From Deltaproteobacteria bacterium Ga0077550 (lineage in GTDB: Bacteria; Myxococcota_A; Polyangia; Nannocystales; Nannocystaceae), in NCBI GenBank assembly GCA_001464385.1, contig LNFB01000209.1, forward strand, positions 1 to 47,416: 47,416 nucleotides of DNA, written 5' to 3'. The position numbers were made by a program, and so were the translations under genes. Positions 25,933 to 36,794 of the stretch are shown here, in pieces (position 1 is the stretch's first letter; each line of letters starts with the position of its first letter). The notes under the pieces were generated by a model. The model saw only the letters and a list, made by a program, of their open reading frames with translations, ran no database searches and had not been told where the DNA came from.

Positions 25933-26600
25933 TCACGCAGACCGTGTCGACGCCCACCGGCGACGTCTCCCTCGCCATCGACGCGGCCGCGGCGCCCACC
26001 GCCGTCGTCACGCTCGCCCACGGCGCGGGGGCCGACATGCACCACGTGTTCATGCGCGAGGTGGCGGCGCGCCTCGCCGCACGCGGGCTCACCTGCGTGC
26101 GCCACCAGTTCCCGTACACCGAGGCCGCGCGCCGCCGCATCGATCCCAAGCCGGTGCTCGTCGCGACGATCGGCGCCGTCGTCGAGCACGTCCGCGCCGC
26201 GTGGCCGACGCTGCCGCTGTTCATCGCGGGCAAGTCGATGGGCGGGCGGATGGCGACCTGGCTCGCGGCCGACTCCGAGCTGCCCGGGGTCCGCGGCGTG
26301 ATCCTGCTCGGGTTCCCGCTGCACCCGCGCGGCGCGGTGTCGACCGAGCGCGCCGCGCACCTGCCTCGGTTGACGCTCCCGTCGCTGTTCGTCCACGGGA
26401 CCCGCGACGAGCTCGGCGCGATCGAGCTGCTGCGCACGGTGCTGCCACCGGCGGCGCGCCTCCACGTCATCGAGCACGCCGACCACGGCTTCGCGGTGTT
26501 GAAGCGCTCCGGGCGAACCGGCGACGCGGTGCTCGACGAGCTGGCCGACGCCGTCACGACGTTCGTGACCGATGTGACCCGAGGCACTGTGCGCACGTGA
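25929..26600 (+). CDS. Alpha/beta hydrolase of the KANL3/Tex30-like type
   Basis: 223 residues, coupled to ligD by an ATGA overlap. It has an N-terminal AHGAGADMHHVFM loop, nucleophile Ser103 in AGKSMGGRM, Asp160 in FVHGTRDEL and His186 in HADHGFAV, so a complete triad. The size and the GKSMGG motif fit the small KANL3/Tex30-like hydrolase family, whose bacterial substrates are unknown. Coupling to ligD suggests coexpression, but nothing in the sequence links it to DNA repair. Confidence 0.85.
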   Translation: MITQTVSTPTGDVSLAIDAAAAPTAVVTLAHGAGADMHHVFMREVAARLAARGLTCVRHQFPYTEAARRRIDPKPVLVATIGAVVEHVRAAWPTLPLFIAGKSMGGRMATWLAADSELPGVRGVILLGFPLHPRGAVSTERAAHLPRLTLPSLFVHGTRDELGAIELLRTVLPPAARLHVIEHADHGFAVLKRSGRTGDAVLDELADAVTTFVTDVTRGTVRT

Positions 26601-26628
26601 GCCCGCCCGGTGCGCCCGCGGCCCGCGC

Positions 26629-26650
26629 CCAGGCCGAGCGCCCGGCCTGG
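26629..26650 (+). terminator. Perfect 8-bp hairpin after the ligD-hydrolase unit
   Basis: CCAGGCCG, a 6-nt loop, then CGGCCTGG, starting 29 bases after the hydrolase stop. It is GC-rich without a following T-tract, so it may act as a weak terminator or mRNA 3' stabiliser. The remaining 160 bases to the next gene show only a TTGACA at 26712-26717 without a convincing -10. Confidence 0.45.
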
Positions 26651-26814
26651 AGCCCCCGTTTGGGCGGCTTCGACGGGGGAATCGGGCCCGCATCGACCAA
26701 TTGCACCCTGGTTGACACCGCTTGCGACCAAAGCGAGTCTGCCGCGACTAACAGGACCGTGGCTGCCCTGGACCCCTGTCGGGTGGCAGGCCACGGATTC
26801 CACCCGAGGCAGAC

Positions 26815-28130
<1,316 letters not shown>

Positions 28131-28131
<1 letters not shown>

Positions 28132-28889
28132 TGGCGACGAAGGGTGCCCATGGTGACATCCGCCGCGGGGTCGTCCTCGCGGCGGGCTTCGGCTCGCGGT
28201 TGCGCGGCAGCGACGACGAGCCGATCAAGCCGCTGGTCGAGGTCGCCGGGCAGCCGATGATCTTCCGCGCCCTGCGGGGCCTCGTCCAGGCGGGCTGCGA
28301 GGAGCTCGTCGTGGTCGTCGGCTACCGCGGCGACGAGCTGCGCCGCGCGATCGCGGCCGGGCCCGACCTCGGGGCCCCGGTCGTGTTCGTCGACAACCCG
28401 CGCTTCGACCTGGCCAACGGCGTATCGCTGCTGTCGGCGCGGCCCCGGCTCGGCGCCGAGTTCGTGGTGGCGATGGCCGACCATGTCATCGGCGACGAGG
28501 TGATGGCCCTCGCCCGGGCGCACACGCCCGAGCCCGGCGGCGCGACGCTGTTGGTCGATCGCCGCGTGACCGAGATCTTCGATCTGCCCGACGCGACCAA
28601 GGTCCGCACCGACGGCGACCGCCTGCGGGACATCGGCAAGCAGCTCACCGACTACGACTGCATCGACATCGGCGTGTTCGTCTGCACGACCGGCCTGCTC
28701 GACGCCCTCGACGCCGAGTTCGCCGGCCGCGGCGACGCCTCGCTGTCCCAGGGCGTCGCACGATTGGCCGCCCTGGGCAAGATGGCGACGCTCGACATCG
28801 GTGACGGGTTTTGGCAGGACGTCGATACGCCCGAGATGCTCGCGTACACCGCGGGCCTGTTGGCGGCCGCCCCCAGCCCCGCCCGCTAG
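28131..28889 (+). CDS. Probable CTP:inositol-1-phosphate cytidylyltransferase
   Basis: 252 residues from a GTG at 28131 that shares its G with the TAG stop of the inositol phosphate synthase. It is an NTP-transferase fold: VVLAAGFGSRL (nucleotide loop), KPLVEVAGQPMI, NPRFDLANGVSLLSAR and FVVAMADHVIG. The NG-x-SL and (M)x-DHV motifs recall the cytidylyltransferase domain of inositol-phosphate enzymes in thermophiles, which make CDP-inositol. Together with the coupled MIPS the expected product is CDP-inositol for an inositol phospholipid or osmolyte. The CDP-alcohol phosphotransferase that would use it is not in this window. A general sugar-phosphate nucleotidyltransferase is the alternative. 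Confidence 0.78.
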
Positions 28890-28927
28890 CCGCCGCGTCC
28901 CTCCGAGCGCGGAGCGACGGGCCGCCG

Positions 28928-28951
28928 CCTCGACGTGCATGCGCGTCGAGG
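28928..28951 (+). terminator. Hairpin between the inositol operon and the TPR gene
   Basis: CCTCGACG, an 8-nt loop, CGTCGAGG: a perfect 8-bp stem 39 bases after the cytidylyltransferase stop. No T-tract follows. It separates the inositol operon from the promoter of the TPR gene and may be a terminator or a protein site. Confidence 0.4.
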
Positions 28952-28973
28952 GGCCGCGGCGCAAGCGCCCTGT

Positions 28974-28982
28974 TGGTATAGT
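28974..28982 (+). promoter_or_regulatory. Extended -10 promoter TGGTATAGT of the TPR gene
   Basis: TG-G-TATAGT is the closest match to an extended -10 box seen in the window. The start point would lie near 28989-28992, where an in-frame GTG (28992) begins. A Shine-Dalgarno AAGGAG at 29023-29028 precedes a second start, the ATG at 29034. Confidence 0.55.
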
Positions 28983-29033
28983 GCCGTCCCCGTGGCCCGC
29001 CCGTTGTCGGCGGTCACACGGCAAGGAGCACAG

Positions 29034-32000
29034 ATGGCGAGCGGGGCGGGACGCGCAGGGGATCAGGGACGTCGCGAGGAGTCGTTCGCCGGGGTGTTGG
29101 CGGCGTGCCGCGCCGCGCCCGAGAAGCCGGAGACGTGGACGCAGGCGGAGGAGCTCGCGGACGCACTGCAGCGCCCCGACGATCTCGCCGCGGTCTACCG
29201 CGAGGTGCTCGAGGGGCACCTCTCGCGCCCGGTGCGTCAGGAGCTCGCGCGGCGTGCCGCGCGATTCCACGAGGAGTGGTTCGGCGACGACCCCGACACC
29301 ATGAGCTCGTTGCTCGCGCGGATCATCGAGCTCGATGCCGAGGCGCAGTGGGCGTTCGAGCGCTACGTCGTCGTGCTCACCGTCGCCGAGCGCTGGGACG
29401 CGCTGCTCGACGTGTACGACCACGCGCTGTCGCACACCAGCGACGCCGGGCGGCGCAAGCAGCTGCTCGACGAGGCCGCACACATCGCGAAGGACTTCGC
29501 CGGCGCCCCCGGACGCGCGGTCGACTACATGCAGCTGCAGCTCGAGCTCGACCCGAGCAACGCCGGTCTCGTCGCGGGCATCGAGCGCCTGCTCGAGCGC
29601 CAGCGCCGGTGGGAGGACCTGATCGAGATGTGGCAGGGCCGCGTGCTCGACCTGCCGACCGCCGAGGCCCGCGCGACGCGGATCCGGATCGCGACGACGT
29701 TCATCGATCACCTCGACGCGCCCGGCCCCGCGCTCGACGAGCTGCGCGCGCTGGTCGACGAGTCCCCGGGGCACGCCGAGGGCTGCCGACAGCTCGAGCG
29801 CATCCTCGCGCTGGGCTCCGCGCCGGTGGGCGTGCGCCTCGGCGCGCTGTCGCTGCTGCGCATCAGCTATGACGCCCTCGAGCGCCCCGACGCCGTCGTC
29901 GCGGCGATCCTGAGCGCGCTCGGCTTCGCCGAGGGGCCCGAGCGACTCGCGCTGCACCGCGAGGTCGGAGCGCGCCTCGCCATCGCCGGCCGCAGCGCGG
30001 AGGCGATGGAGCACTACGCGACGCTGCTGCAGCTCGAGCCCGGGGACATCGACGCCCGCAAGCAGCTCCGCCAGCTCGCGGATCGGGCCGGGCTGCACGG
30101 CGCCTTCGCCGACGCCCTCGTCGCGGGTGCCGAGCACGCCGAGGGCGCCCAGCGCATGGCGCTGCGCTACGAGGCCGCGCAGGTGTTCGCCCAGCGCGAG
30201 GACGATCCGGCGCGCGCCGCCGAGCTGCTCGCGGCCGTCGTCAGCGAGGGCGAGGCCGATCGATCCCTCGCCCTCTCCGCGGCCCACCAGCTGGCCGAGC
30301 TGCTCGCCCGCGCCGGCCGCGACGCCGAGCGCCTCCCCGTCCTCGAGCGCCTCGCCGACCTCGAGCACTCCGCGTCGCTGCGCCGCGCGGTGCTCGGCGA
30401 GGCCGGCCGCCTCGCCGACGCGCTCGGCGATCCGGATCGCGCGCTCGCGGCCTACGCCCGCCGCCTCGCCGATGATCCGGCGGATCGGGACGCCCTGGAC
30501 GCGACGATCGCCGTGCTCGAGCGCTCGGGCCGTGACGCCGCCCTCGCCGCGACGCTCGAGCAGCGGGCCGCGGCCACCGGCCTGGCGCAGCAGCGCCGCG
30601 CCGACCTCGTGCGCCGCGCCCAGCTGCTCGCCGACCGGCTCGGCGACGTCGAGGGCGCCCTCGCCACGTGGACGACGATCCGCCGCGAGTTCGGCGACGA
30701 GCCCGAGACCGTCGATGCCCTCGACGGCCTGCTGCTCCGCGTCGCGCGTGCCGGGGAGCGCGGCGAGCTGGCCGAGTCCACCGCGGTGTCGATCCGCGAT
30801 CGTGCGTGCCTGCTGCTCGTACGGCTCGGCGACGTCCGGCGCACCGCCCTCGGCGACCCGAAGGGCGCGGCCACGGCCTACGCCGATGCGCTCGCGATCG
30901 ATCCCGCCGCGCGCGCGGCCCAAGCCGGCCTGCGCACGCTCATCGAAGATGCCGACGCGGGGCGCGTCGCGGGCGAAGCCCTCGCGACCGCGATGCGGCG
31001 CACCGCCGACTGGCAGGGCCTATTGCGCCTGGTCGACGCGCGGATCCGCCGCACCACCGATCCGCGCGAGGCCATCGCGGTGCTGCGCGAGGCCGCGAGC
31101 CTGCACGAGCTGTCGGCCGGCGAGCCGCAGCCCGCGCTCGAGGCCATCGCCCACGCGTTCACGCTGGATCCCACGGACACCGGGCTCGAGCACGAGCTGA
31201 TGCGGCTCGGTGCCGCGACGGAGCAGTGGGATGTGGTCGCCGACGCGTATCGCACGGCGACAGCCGTCGCGGCGCACCCGGCCCGCGCCGCGCACCTCCA
31301 CCTCGCCGAGGGCCGCATCCGCGAGCACCAGCTGCGCGACCCCGTCGGGGCCGCCTCCGCGTACGCAGCCGCGGCCGCCCACGAGCCTGGGGCGATCGAT
31401 GTGCAGCGCGCGGTGGTCCGCGCCGCCGCGATGGCGGGCCGGTGGCCCGACGCCGCCGCGGGGGCCGTCGCGATCTGTCACCGCCGCGAGTCGATCGACG
31501 AGGAGGCCATCGCCTCGCTGCGCGACGCCGTGTCGGCACTCGACGAGTGGGCCGAGTTCGTCGCCGCGTTCGAGGCCGCGCTCGTCACCGCGCCCGCCGG
31601 CGATCTGCAGCTCGCGCGGGATCTCGATCTCCTGTGCGCACGCTGGTACCGCGACGAGTGCTCCGACGACGCGGCGGCAGCGGCAGCGGCAGCACGTGCG
31701 GTCGCCCGCGCGCCCGATCACGTCGGCGCCCTGACCCTGCTCGCCGAGCTCCAGCGCGGCACCAACGATCCCGGCGTCGTCGAGACCCTCGTCGCGCTCG
31801 ACCGCGCGAGCAGCGGGACGATCGAGCACCTGCGCGCCGCGGCCGAGCTCGCCTGCGCCGATGGGGTCGGCACGGCGCGCGCGCGCGAGCTGGTCGCGGC
31901 GCTGCACGGCAAGGCGGCGCACCTGCTGCACACCGGCCCCGGCTCGGAGGCGGCCGCGGACGCGGTGCGCTGGGCCCTCGAGCGCATCCTCGAGGACGCC

Positions 32001-35000
32001 GGTACGACCGGCCCCGGCGCACGGACCTCGATGGACGCGCTGCTGCGCACGGCGGCGCTGCCCCTGCCCCGCGCCGACGTCCTCGAGCTGCGCCTGCGCG
32101 CCGCGAGGATCGCCGCGGAGCTCGGCCAGACGGCGCTCGCGATCGACAAGCTCCGCGAGATCCTCGCCGAGCGCCCCGACGACGTCGGGCTCGTCACCGA
32201 GATCGCCGCGCTGTGCGAGCGCGAGGGCCGGATCCTCGAGCTCGTCCACCTGCGCACGCGCGAGCTCGAGCTCGAGTCCGACACCGCGCGCCGGCTCGCG
32301 CTGCGCCTCGAGGTCTCGCGCCTCGTCGGCGAGCTCGAGCGCCGAGGCGGCCGCGTCGAGGCGCTGCAGCGCAACCTCGCCGAGCAGCCGGGACACGGCC
32401 CGTCCGTCACGGCGTTGAGCGCCATCCTCGAGGACAAGGGGCGCCACGGTCAGCTCTGCGACATCGTCGAGCAGCAGGCCACGGCGCTGGCGACGGGCGA
32501 CGCCGCGGCGCGGGCCCGCGCCGCCGAGCTGTGGGCGATGGCCGCCGGCATCGCGGCCGATCGCCTCACCGACACCGATCGCGCGATCGCGGCGCTCACC
32601 CACCAGGTCGAGCTGGTGCCGGACAACGACGCCCTCGACACGCTGGCGCGCCTGCACCTCGCGCGCAACGAGCCGATCGCGGCGGCGACGTGGCTGCAGC
32701 AGCGACTGACGACGACCGAGGCAGGCGCACGCGTGCCCGTGCTCCTGCGCCTGGCGCGGGCCCAGCTCCAGGCCGACCACGAGCTCGAGGCGATCGCCAC
32801 GCTCGAGGCCGCGTTCGAGGAGTCGCCGAAGAACGGCGAGGTCCGCAAGCTGCTGTTGCGCCTGTACCGGACCCGCGAGCAGTGGGAACCGCTGGCGCGC
32901 GCGCTGGTCACCGCGGCCGAGGTCGCCGGCGACCCGGCGGCGGTCTTCGCCTACGCGCGCGAGGCCGCCGAGATCTACGGCGACCGCCTCGGCGCGCCCG
33001 ACAAGGCGGTGCCGGTGCTCGAGCGGGCCATCGCGCTGGGCGAGGCCGACCGGGGTCTGCGCGCGCGGCTCGGCGACGGGCTGCGCGTCGCGGGTCGACT
33101 CGACGAGGCCGCGACGGTGCTCGGCGAGGTCATCGCGGACTACGGCCGCCGCCGCTCGAGCGAGCGCGCGACGGCCCACCTCATGCTCGCCCGGGTGCTC
33201 CACGCCCAGGGCGACAGCGGCGCGGCGCTCGATCACCTCGAGCTCGCCGCGGGCATGGATGCGGGCAACCCGGCGATCATGCAGATGCTCGCGCAGACCG
33301 CCCGCGAGAACGGTCAGCTCGAGCGTGCCGAGCGTTCGTACCGCGCCCTGCTGATCGTGGCGCGTCGCAGCGACGCCAACGAACCGGGCGCGCCGGCGAT
33401 CGGCGCGGCGCAGGTGCTCGTCGAGCTGGCGTCGATCGCCAACGAGCGCGGCCAGACCACGCAGGCCCAGGAGCTCATCGAGTCGGCGCTCGAGGCCCTC
33501 GCGCAGGACGACAGCCAGGCGCCCGGCCTGCAGAAGCTCCTCGCCGAGCGCGGCGACGACGAGCTCCTGCGCCGCGTGCTCGAGGCGCGGCTGCACCACG
33601 TCGACAACCGTCGCCGCCGCGCCGAGGTCCTCGCCGAGCTCGCGCGACTGCACGCGAAGGCCGGCCAGGGGGCCCGCGCGCTCGAGCAGGTGCTCGCGGC
33701 CGTCGCCGCCGATCCCGGGAGTCCGCCGGTGCACGCGCTCGCCCGCGAGATCGCAACGGCCGAGGGTCAGATCCACCGCTACGGCGAGGAGCTCGAGCAG
33801 CAGCTCGAGAAGGCCCGCCGCACCTCCGACGTGCACGTGCGCTGCGAGCTGCTCCTGCGCCTCGCCGAGGTGCTCGAGAAGGACCAGGCCGACATCGAGC
33901 GCGCCGCGATCCTGCTCGCGCAGGCCGAGGCCACCGGCGTCCGCGAGGTCGACGTGTGGCGGGCGCTGGCGCGGGTGGCCGCGGCGCGCGGCGACACGGA
34001 GGAGCAGATGCGGATCCTCGCGCGGCTCGCCGCGCTGGGCGAGGACGCGGCCGAGACCCGCGCCGACGCGCTGTATCGCATGGCCGAGGTCCAGCTCGCG
34101 GATCCCGACGCCCAGGACGCCGGGCTCGCCGCGCTGCACGACGCGCTCGGCGTCGATGCGCGCCCCGAGCGGGCGACGCGGATCCTGCTGCGCGCGACGG
34201 ATCCGGAGCGCGGGCTGCCGCGCGCCGATCTCCTCGCACTGTTCGAGCAGACCGCACGCAAGTCCAACGACGAGGCGGCGCTGCTCACCGCGCTCGAGCG
34301 CCGCGCGTTGCTGCCGGAGGCCACGCTGGCCGACGTCCGCGAGGCGGCCGAGCTGGCCTCGTCGCGGGGCGAGACCGACCGCGCCACCGCGCTCATGATG
34401 CGGGCCGTCGAGCTCGGCGGCACGATGCTCGACGGCTCGGCGCAGGTCAGCTGGGCGCTCGTCGGCCTGGCCAACGGCCACGCCGATCGCCGTGAGTGGC
34501 CCGGCGCCGCGCAGTGGTTGATCGAGGCGTCGGCGAGCATGCCCGCGGCGGAGCTGCTGCCGCTCGCGCAGCGCATCGCGGTCGAGGCCGGCGACGACGC
34601 CACCACCGTGCGCGTCTTCGAGGCGCTGTTGGAGCGCGACCCGGCGCTGCGCGGCGCCTGGGAGCCGCTGGCCAAGCTCTACCGCCAAGCGGGGGACACC
34701 GATCGCCTCCACCGCCTGGTCGACGAGACGCTCGACTCACTCGCCGACGCAGGCGAGCGCAACGCGATGCGCATGGAGCTCGTCGCCGCGCTGCTCGACG
34801 CCGGCGACCCGCGGGCCAGCGCGGTGCTGCAGGACATCCTGCGCGAGGATCCCGAGCACGCTGGCGCGCGCTCGCTGCTGATGGACATCCTCGAGCGCAG
34901 CGGTCGCGGCGACGAGGTGCTCTCGCTGCTGCGCGAGCAGCTGCTGGCCGCCGAGGCGCGGGGTGTGGCGGACGAGGTCGCCGCGGCGGCGCTGGTCCTC

Positions 35001-36791
35001 GCGCGGCGCCTCCACGCGCGCGCCCCCGACGACGCGGTCGACATCGTCACCAACGCGCTCCTGCGGGCCCCCGGTCACCGCGAGCTGCTGTACGCGGCCC
35101 GGGACTGGATCCCGGCCGACGACTTCGACGCCCGCGCCGACATCATCGAGCGGCTCGTCGACCTCGAGCCCGTCGAGGTCGCGGCCGCCCTCGCCCGCGA
35201 GCTCGCCGAGGGCCACGCCGCGCGCGGCGACCAGGAGGCCGAGCTGCGGGTGCTCGTCCAGGCCTACCGCCGCAGCCCCGGCGACACCGCCACGCGCGTC
35301 CGCCTCGAGCAGGCCTATGCCGCCCGCGGCGACTACCGCGGCATCGCCGAGCTGCTCGCGACGGCCGCCGCGGGTGAGGCCGACCCGGCCGCACGCGTCG
35401 CGATCCTGCGCCAGGCTTCGGCCCTCCACCGCGAGCTCCTCTCCGATCCGGAGGCCGCGTGCGCCCTGCTCGAGCAGGCCCACCGCGCCGCGCCGACGGA
35501 TGCAGAGCTCGGGCTCGAGCTAGCGAGCGCGCTGGCGGCCAACGGTCAGATCGATCGCGCGATCGGGGTGCTCGGCGCGCTGCTCGACGCCGAGCTCGAC
35601 GATCGCGACCGCCTGATGCTCCTCACCGCGCGCGCGCAGCTGCGGATGGACGCGGGGCTGCACGACGCGGCGATCGCCGATCTCGAGGGCGCCTTGGTGC
35701 TCGACGCCGCCGAGGTCGCCCCCGCCCTCGTCGCCGGGCTCCACCGGCAGCGCGACGCCGCGCGGGAGGCGGGCAACGCCGACATCGAGCGCGCCGCGAC
35801 GCTGCGCCTCGTCGAGGTGCTCACGCTGCAGGACCGCCGCGACGAGGCCCGCGCGGCGCTCGGCGAGTGGATCGAGCGCGATCGCAAGGACAGCGCCGCG
35901 TTGCAGCTGCTGGTCGAGCTCGACACGCTCGACGAGCGCTGGGACGCGGTGGTGAAGTCCTGCGGTCGCCTGGTCGCCATCGAGCAGGGCGACGCGCAGA
36001 CCCACGCCGCGATGCGGCTCGCCGACGCGTGCCGCCAGCTCGGCCGGCCCGAGGACGCCAAGGCCGGGCTCGAGCACGCCCGACGCAAGCAGCCCGGCAA
36101 CGTCGAGATCCGCGACGCGCTTCGCGAGGTCTACGAGCAGATCGGGGCCGAGCGCGAGCTCGCGCGGCTGCTCGCCGCCGAGGCCGACGAGACCGAGGAC
36201 GCCGAGGCCCGCGCCGCGCTGCGACGTCGCGCCTCGGAGCTGTTCGTGGCGCAGGGAGACACGGAGGCGGCGCTGCCCCTCATCCAGGCGCTGCTCGAGG
36301 CGCGACCCGACGACCTCGGCGCAGCGTTGCTGCTGTCGGACACGTACCTCGCGCTCGACGAGGTCGACGCCGCCGCAGGCGTGCTCGAGACCGCGTACGG
36401 CGACGGCAAGAACCGCAAGCCGCCCGAGCTCGCAGCGCTGCACCACCGGCGCGCCCGCGTCGCCGGGGCCCGCGGCGCACACGACGAGCAGCTCGCCGAG
36501 CTGCAGGCCGCGTTCGGCCACGACAAGAACAGCGGCGACATCGCCTCGGAGCTGGCGGATCTCGCCGAGGCCCTCGAGCAGTGGGACCTCGCCGTCCGGG
36601 TGCTGCGGACGATCACCTTGATCGACGGGCCGTGCCCGATCTCGCGGACGTCCGCGTTCCTGCGCCAGGCGAAGATCGCCCACCGCCGCGGCGATCGTCA
36701 GCGCGCCGTCCTGTGGGCGCGCAAGGCCAAGCACGAGGCCCCCGACTCCGCCGAGGTCGGCGAGTTCCTCACGGAGCTCGGCGAGGCGTAG
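29034..36791 (+). CDS. Giant tetratricopeptide-repeat protein
   Basis: 2,585 residues from the ATG at 29034 (AAGGAG 5 nt upstream). An in-frame GTG at 28992 would add 14 residues and fits a leaderless start. No signal peptide or membrane helix is visible, so it is probably cytoplasmic. Nearly the whole length is helical repeats of about 34-40 residues with TPR spacing. Recurring elements include A-x-x-Y-x-x-x-L-x-x-x-P-x-D (for example EHYATLLQLEPGDIDARK), W-x-x-L, and L-x-x-L-Y-x-R. Such solenoids bind other proteins. There is no catalytic motif that I can find. The gene stands alone between the inositol operon and a convergent dprA-like gene 3 bases away. Function unknown. Confidence 0.92.
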   Translation: MASGAGRAGDQGRREESFAGVLAACRAAPEKPETWTQAEELADALQRPDDLAAVYREVLEGHLSRPVRQELARRAARFHEEWFGDDPDTMSSLLARIIELDAEAQWAFERYVVVLTVAERWDALLDVYDHALSHTSDAGRRKQLLDEAAHIAKDFAGAPGRAVDYMQLQLELDPSNAGLVAGIERLLERQRRWEDLIEMWQGRVLDLPTAEARATRIRIATTFIDHLDAPGPALDELRALVDESPGHAEGCRQLERILALGSAPVGVRLGALSLLRISYDALERPDAVVAAILSALGFAEGPERLALHREVGARLAIAGRSAEAMEHYATLLQLEPGDIDARKQLRQLADRAGLHGAFADALVAGAEHAEGAQRMALRYEAAQVFAQREDDPARAAELLAAVVSEGEADRSLALSAAHQLAELLARAGRDAERLPVLERLADLEHSASLRRAVLGEAGRLADALGDPDRALAAYARRLADDPADRDALDATIAVLERSGRDAALAATLEQRAAATGLAQQRRADLVRRAQLLADRLGDVEGALATWTTIRREFGDEPETVDALDGLLLRVARAGERGELAESTAVSIRDRACLLLVRLGDVRRTALGDPKGAATAYADALAIDPAARAAQAGLRTLIEDADAGRVAGEALATAMRRTADWQGLLRLVDARIRRTTDPREAIAVLREAASLHELSAGEPQPALEAIAHAFTLDPTDTGLEHELMRLGAATEQWDVVADAYRTATAVAAHPARAAHLHLAEGRIREHQLRDPVGAASAYAAAAAHEPGAIDVQRAVVRAAAMAGRWPDAAAGAVAICHRRESIDEEAIASLRDAVSALDEWAEFVAAFEAALVTAPAGDLQLARDLDLLCARWYRDECSDDAAAAAAAARAVARAPDHVGALTLLAELQRGTNDPGVVETLVALDRASSGTIEHLRAAAELACADGVGTARARELVAALHGKAAHLLHTGPGSEAAADAVRWALERILEDAGTTGPGARTSMDALLRTAALPLPRADVLELRLRAARIAAELGQTALAIDKLREILAERPDDVGLVTEIAALCEREGRILELVHLRTRELELESDTARRLALRLEVSRLVGELERRGGRVEALQRNLAEQPGHGPSVTALSAILEDKGRHGQLCDIVEQQATALATGDAAARARAAELWAMAAGIAADRLTDTDRAIAALTHQVELVPDNDALDTLARLHLARNEPIAAATWLQQRLTTTEAGARVPVLLRLARAQLQADHELEAIATLEAAFEESPKNGEVRKLLLRLYRTREQWEPLARALVTAAEVAGDPAAVFAYAREAAEIYGDRLGAPDKAVPVLERAIALGEADRGLRARLGDGLRVAGRLDEAATVLGEVIADYGRRRSSERATAHLMLARVLHAQGDSGAALDHLELAAGMDAGNPAIMQMLAQTARENGQLERAERSYRALLIVARRSDANEPGAPAIGAAQVLVELASIANERGQTTQAQELIESALEALAQDDSQAPGLQKLLAERGDDELLRRVLEARLHHVDNRRRRAEVLAELARLHAKAGQGARALEQVLAAVAADPGSPPVHALAREIATAEGQIHRYGEELEQQLEKARRTSDVHVRCELLLRLAEVLEKDQADIERAAILLAQAEATGVREVDVWRALARVAAARGDTEEQMRILARLAALGEDAAETRADALYRMAEVQLADPDAQDAGLAALHDALGVDARPERATRILLRATDPERGLPRADLLALFEQTARKSNDEAALLTALERRALLPEATLADVREAAELASSRGETDRATALMMRAVELGGTMLDGSAQVSWALVGLANGHADRREWPGAAQWLIEASASMPAAELLPLAQRIAVEAGDDATTVRVFEALLERDPALRGAWEPLAKLYRQAGDTDRLHRLVDETLDSLADAGERNAMRMELVAALLDAGDPRASAVLQDILREDPEHAGARSLLMDILERSGRGDEVLSLLREQLLAAEARGVADEVAAAALVLARRLHARAPDDAVDIVTNALLRAPGHRELLYAARDWIPADDFDARADIIERLVDLEPVEVAAALARELAEGHAARGDQEAELRVLVQAYRRSPGDTATRVRLEQAYAARGDYRGIAELLATAAAGEADPAARVAILRQASALHRELLSDPEAACALLEQAHRAAPTDAELGLELASALAANGQIDRAIGVLGALLDAELDDRDRLMLLTARAQLRMDAGLHDAAIADLEGALVLDAAEVAPALVAGLHRQRDAAREAGNADIERAATLRLVEVLTLQDRRDEARAALGEWIERDRKDSAALQLLVELDTLDERWDAVVKSCGRLVAIEQGDAQTHAAMRLADACRQLGRPEDAKAGLEHARRKQPGNVEIRDALREVYEQIGAERELARLLAAEADETEDAEARAALRRRASELFVAQGDTEAALPLIQALLEARPDDLGAALLLSDTYLALDEVDAAAGVLETAYGDGKNRKPPELAALHHRRARVAGARGAHDEQLAELQAAFGHDKNSGDIASELADLAEALEQWDLAVRVLRTITLIDGPCPISRTSAFLRQAKIAHRRGDRQRAVLWARKAKHEAPDSAEVGEFLTELGEA

Positions 36792-36794
36792 GCG

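Noticed and set aside
26712..26740. TTGACA as a -35 box for the inositol phosphate synthase
   Set aside because: The region 17 bases downstream (GAGTCT) does not resemble a -10, so it is not listed as a promoter.
31020..34712. Long minus-strand open frame inside the TPR gene
   Set aside because: It is a GC-rich shadow frame with Arg/Ala/Leu bias and no domain; the plus strand carries consistent TPR pattern.
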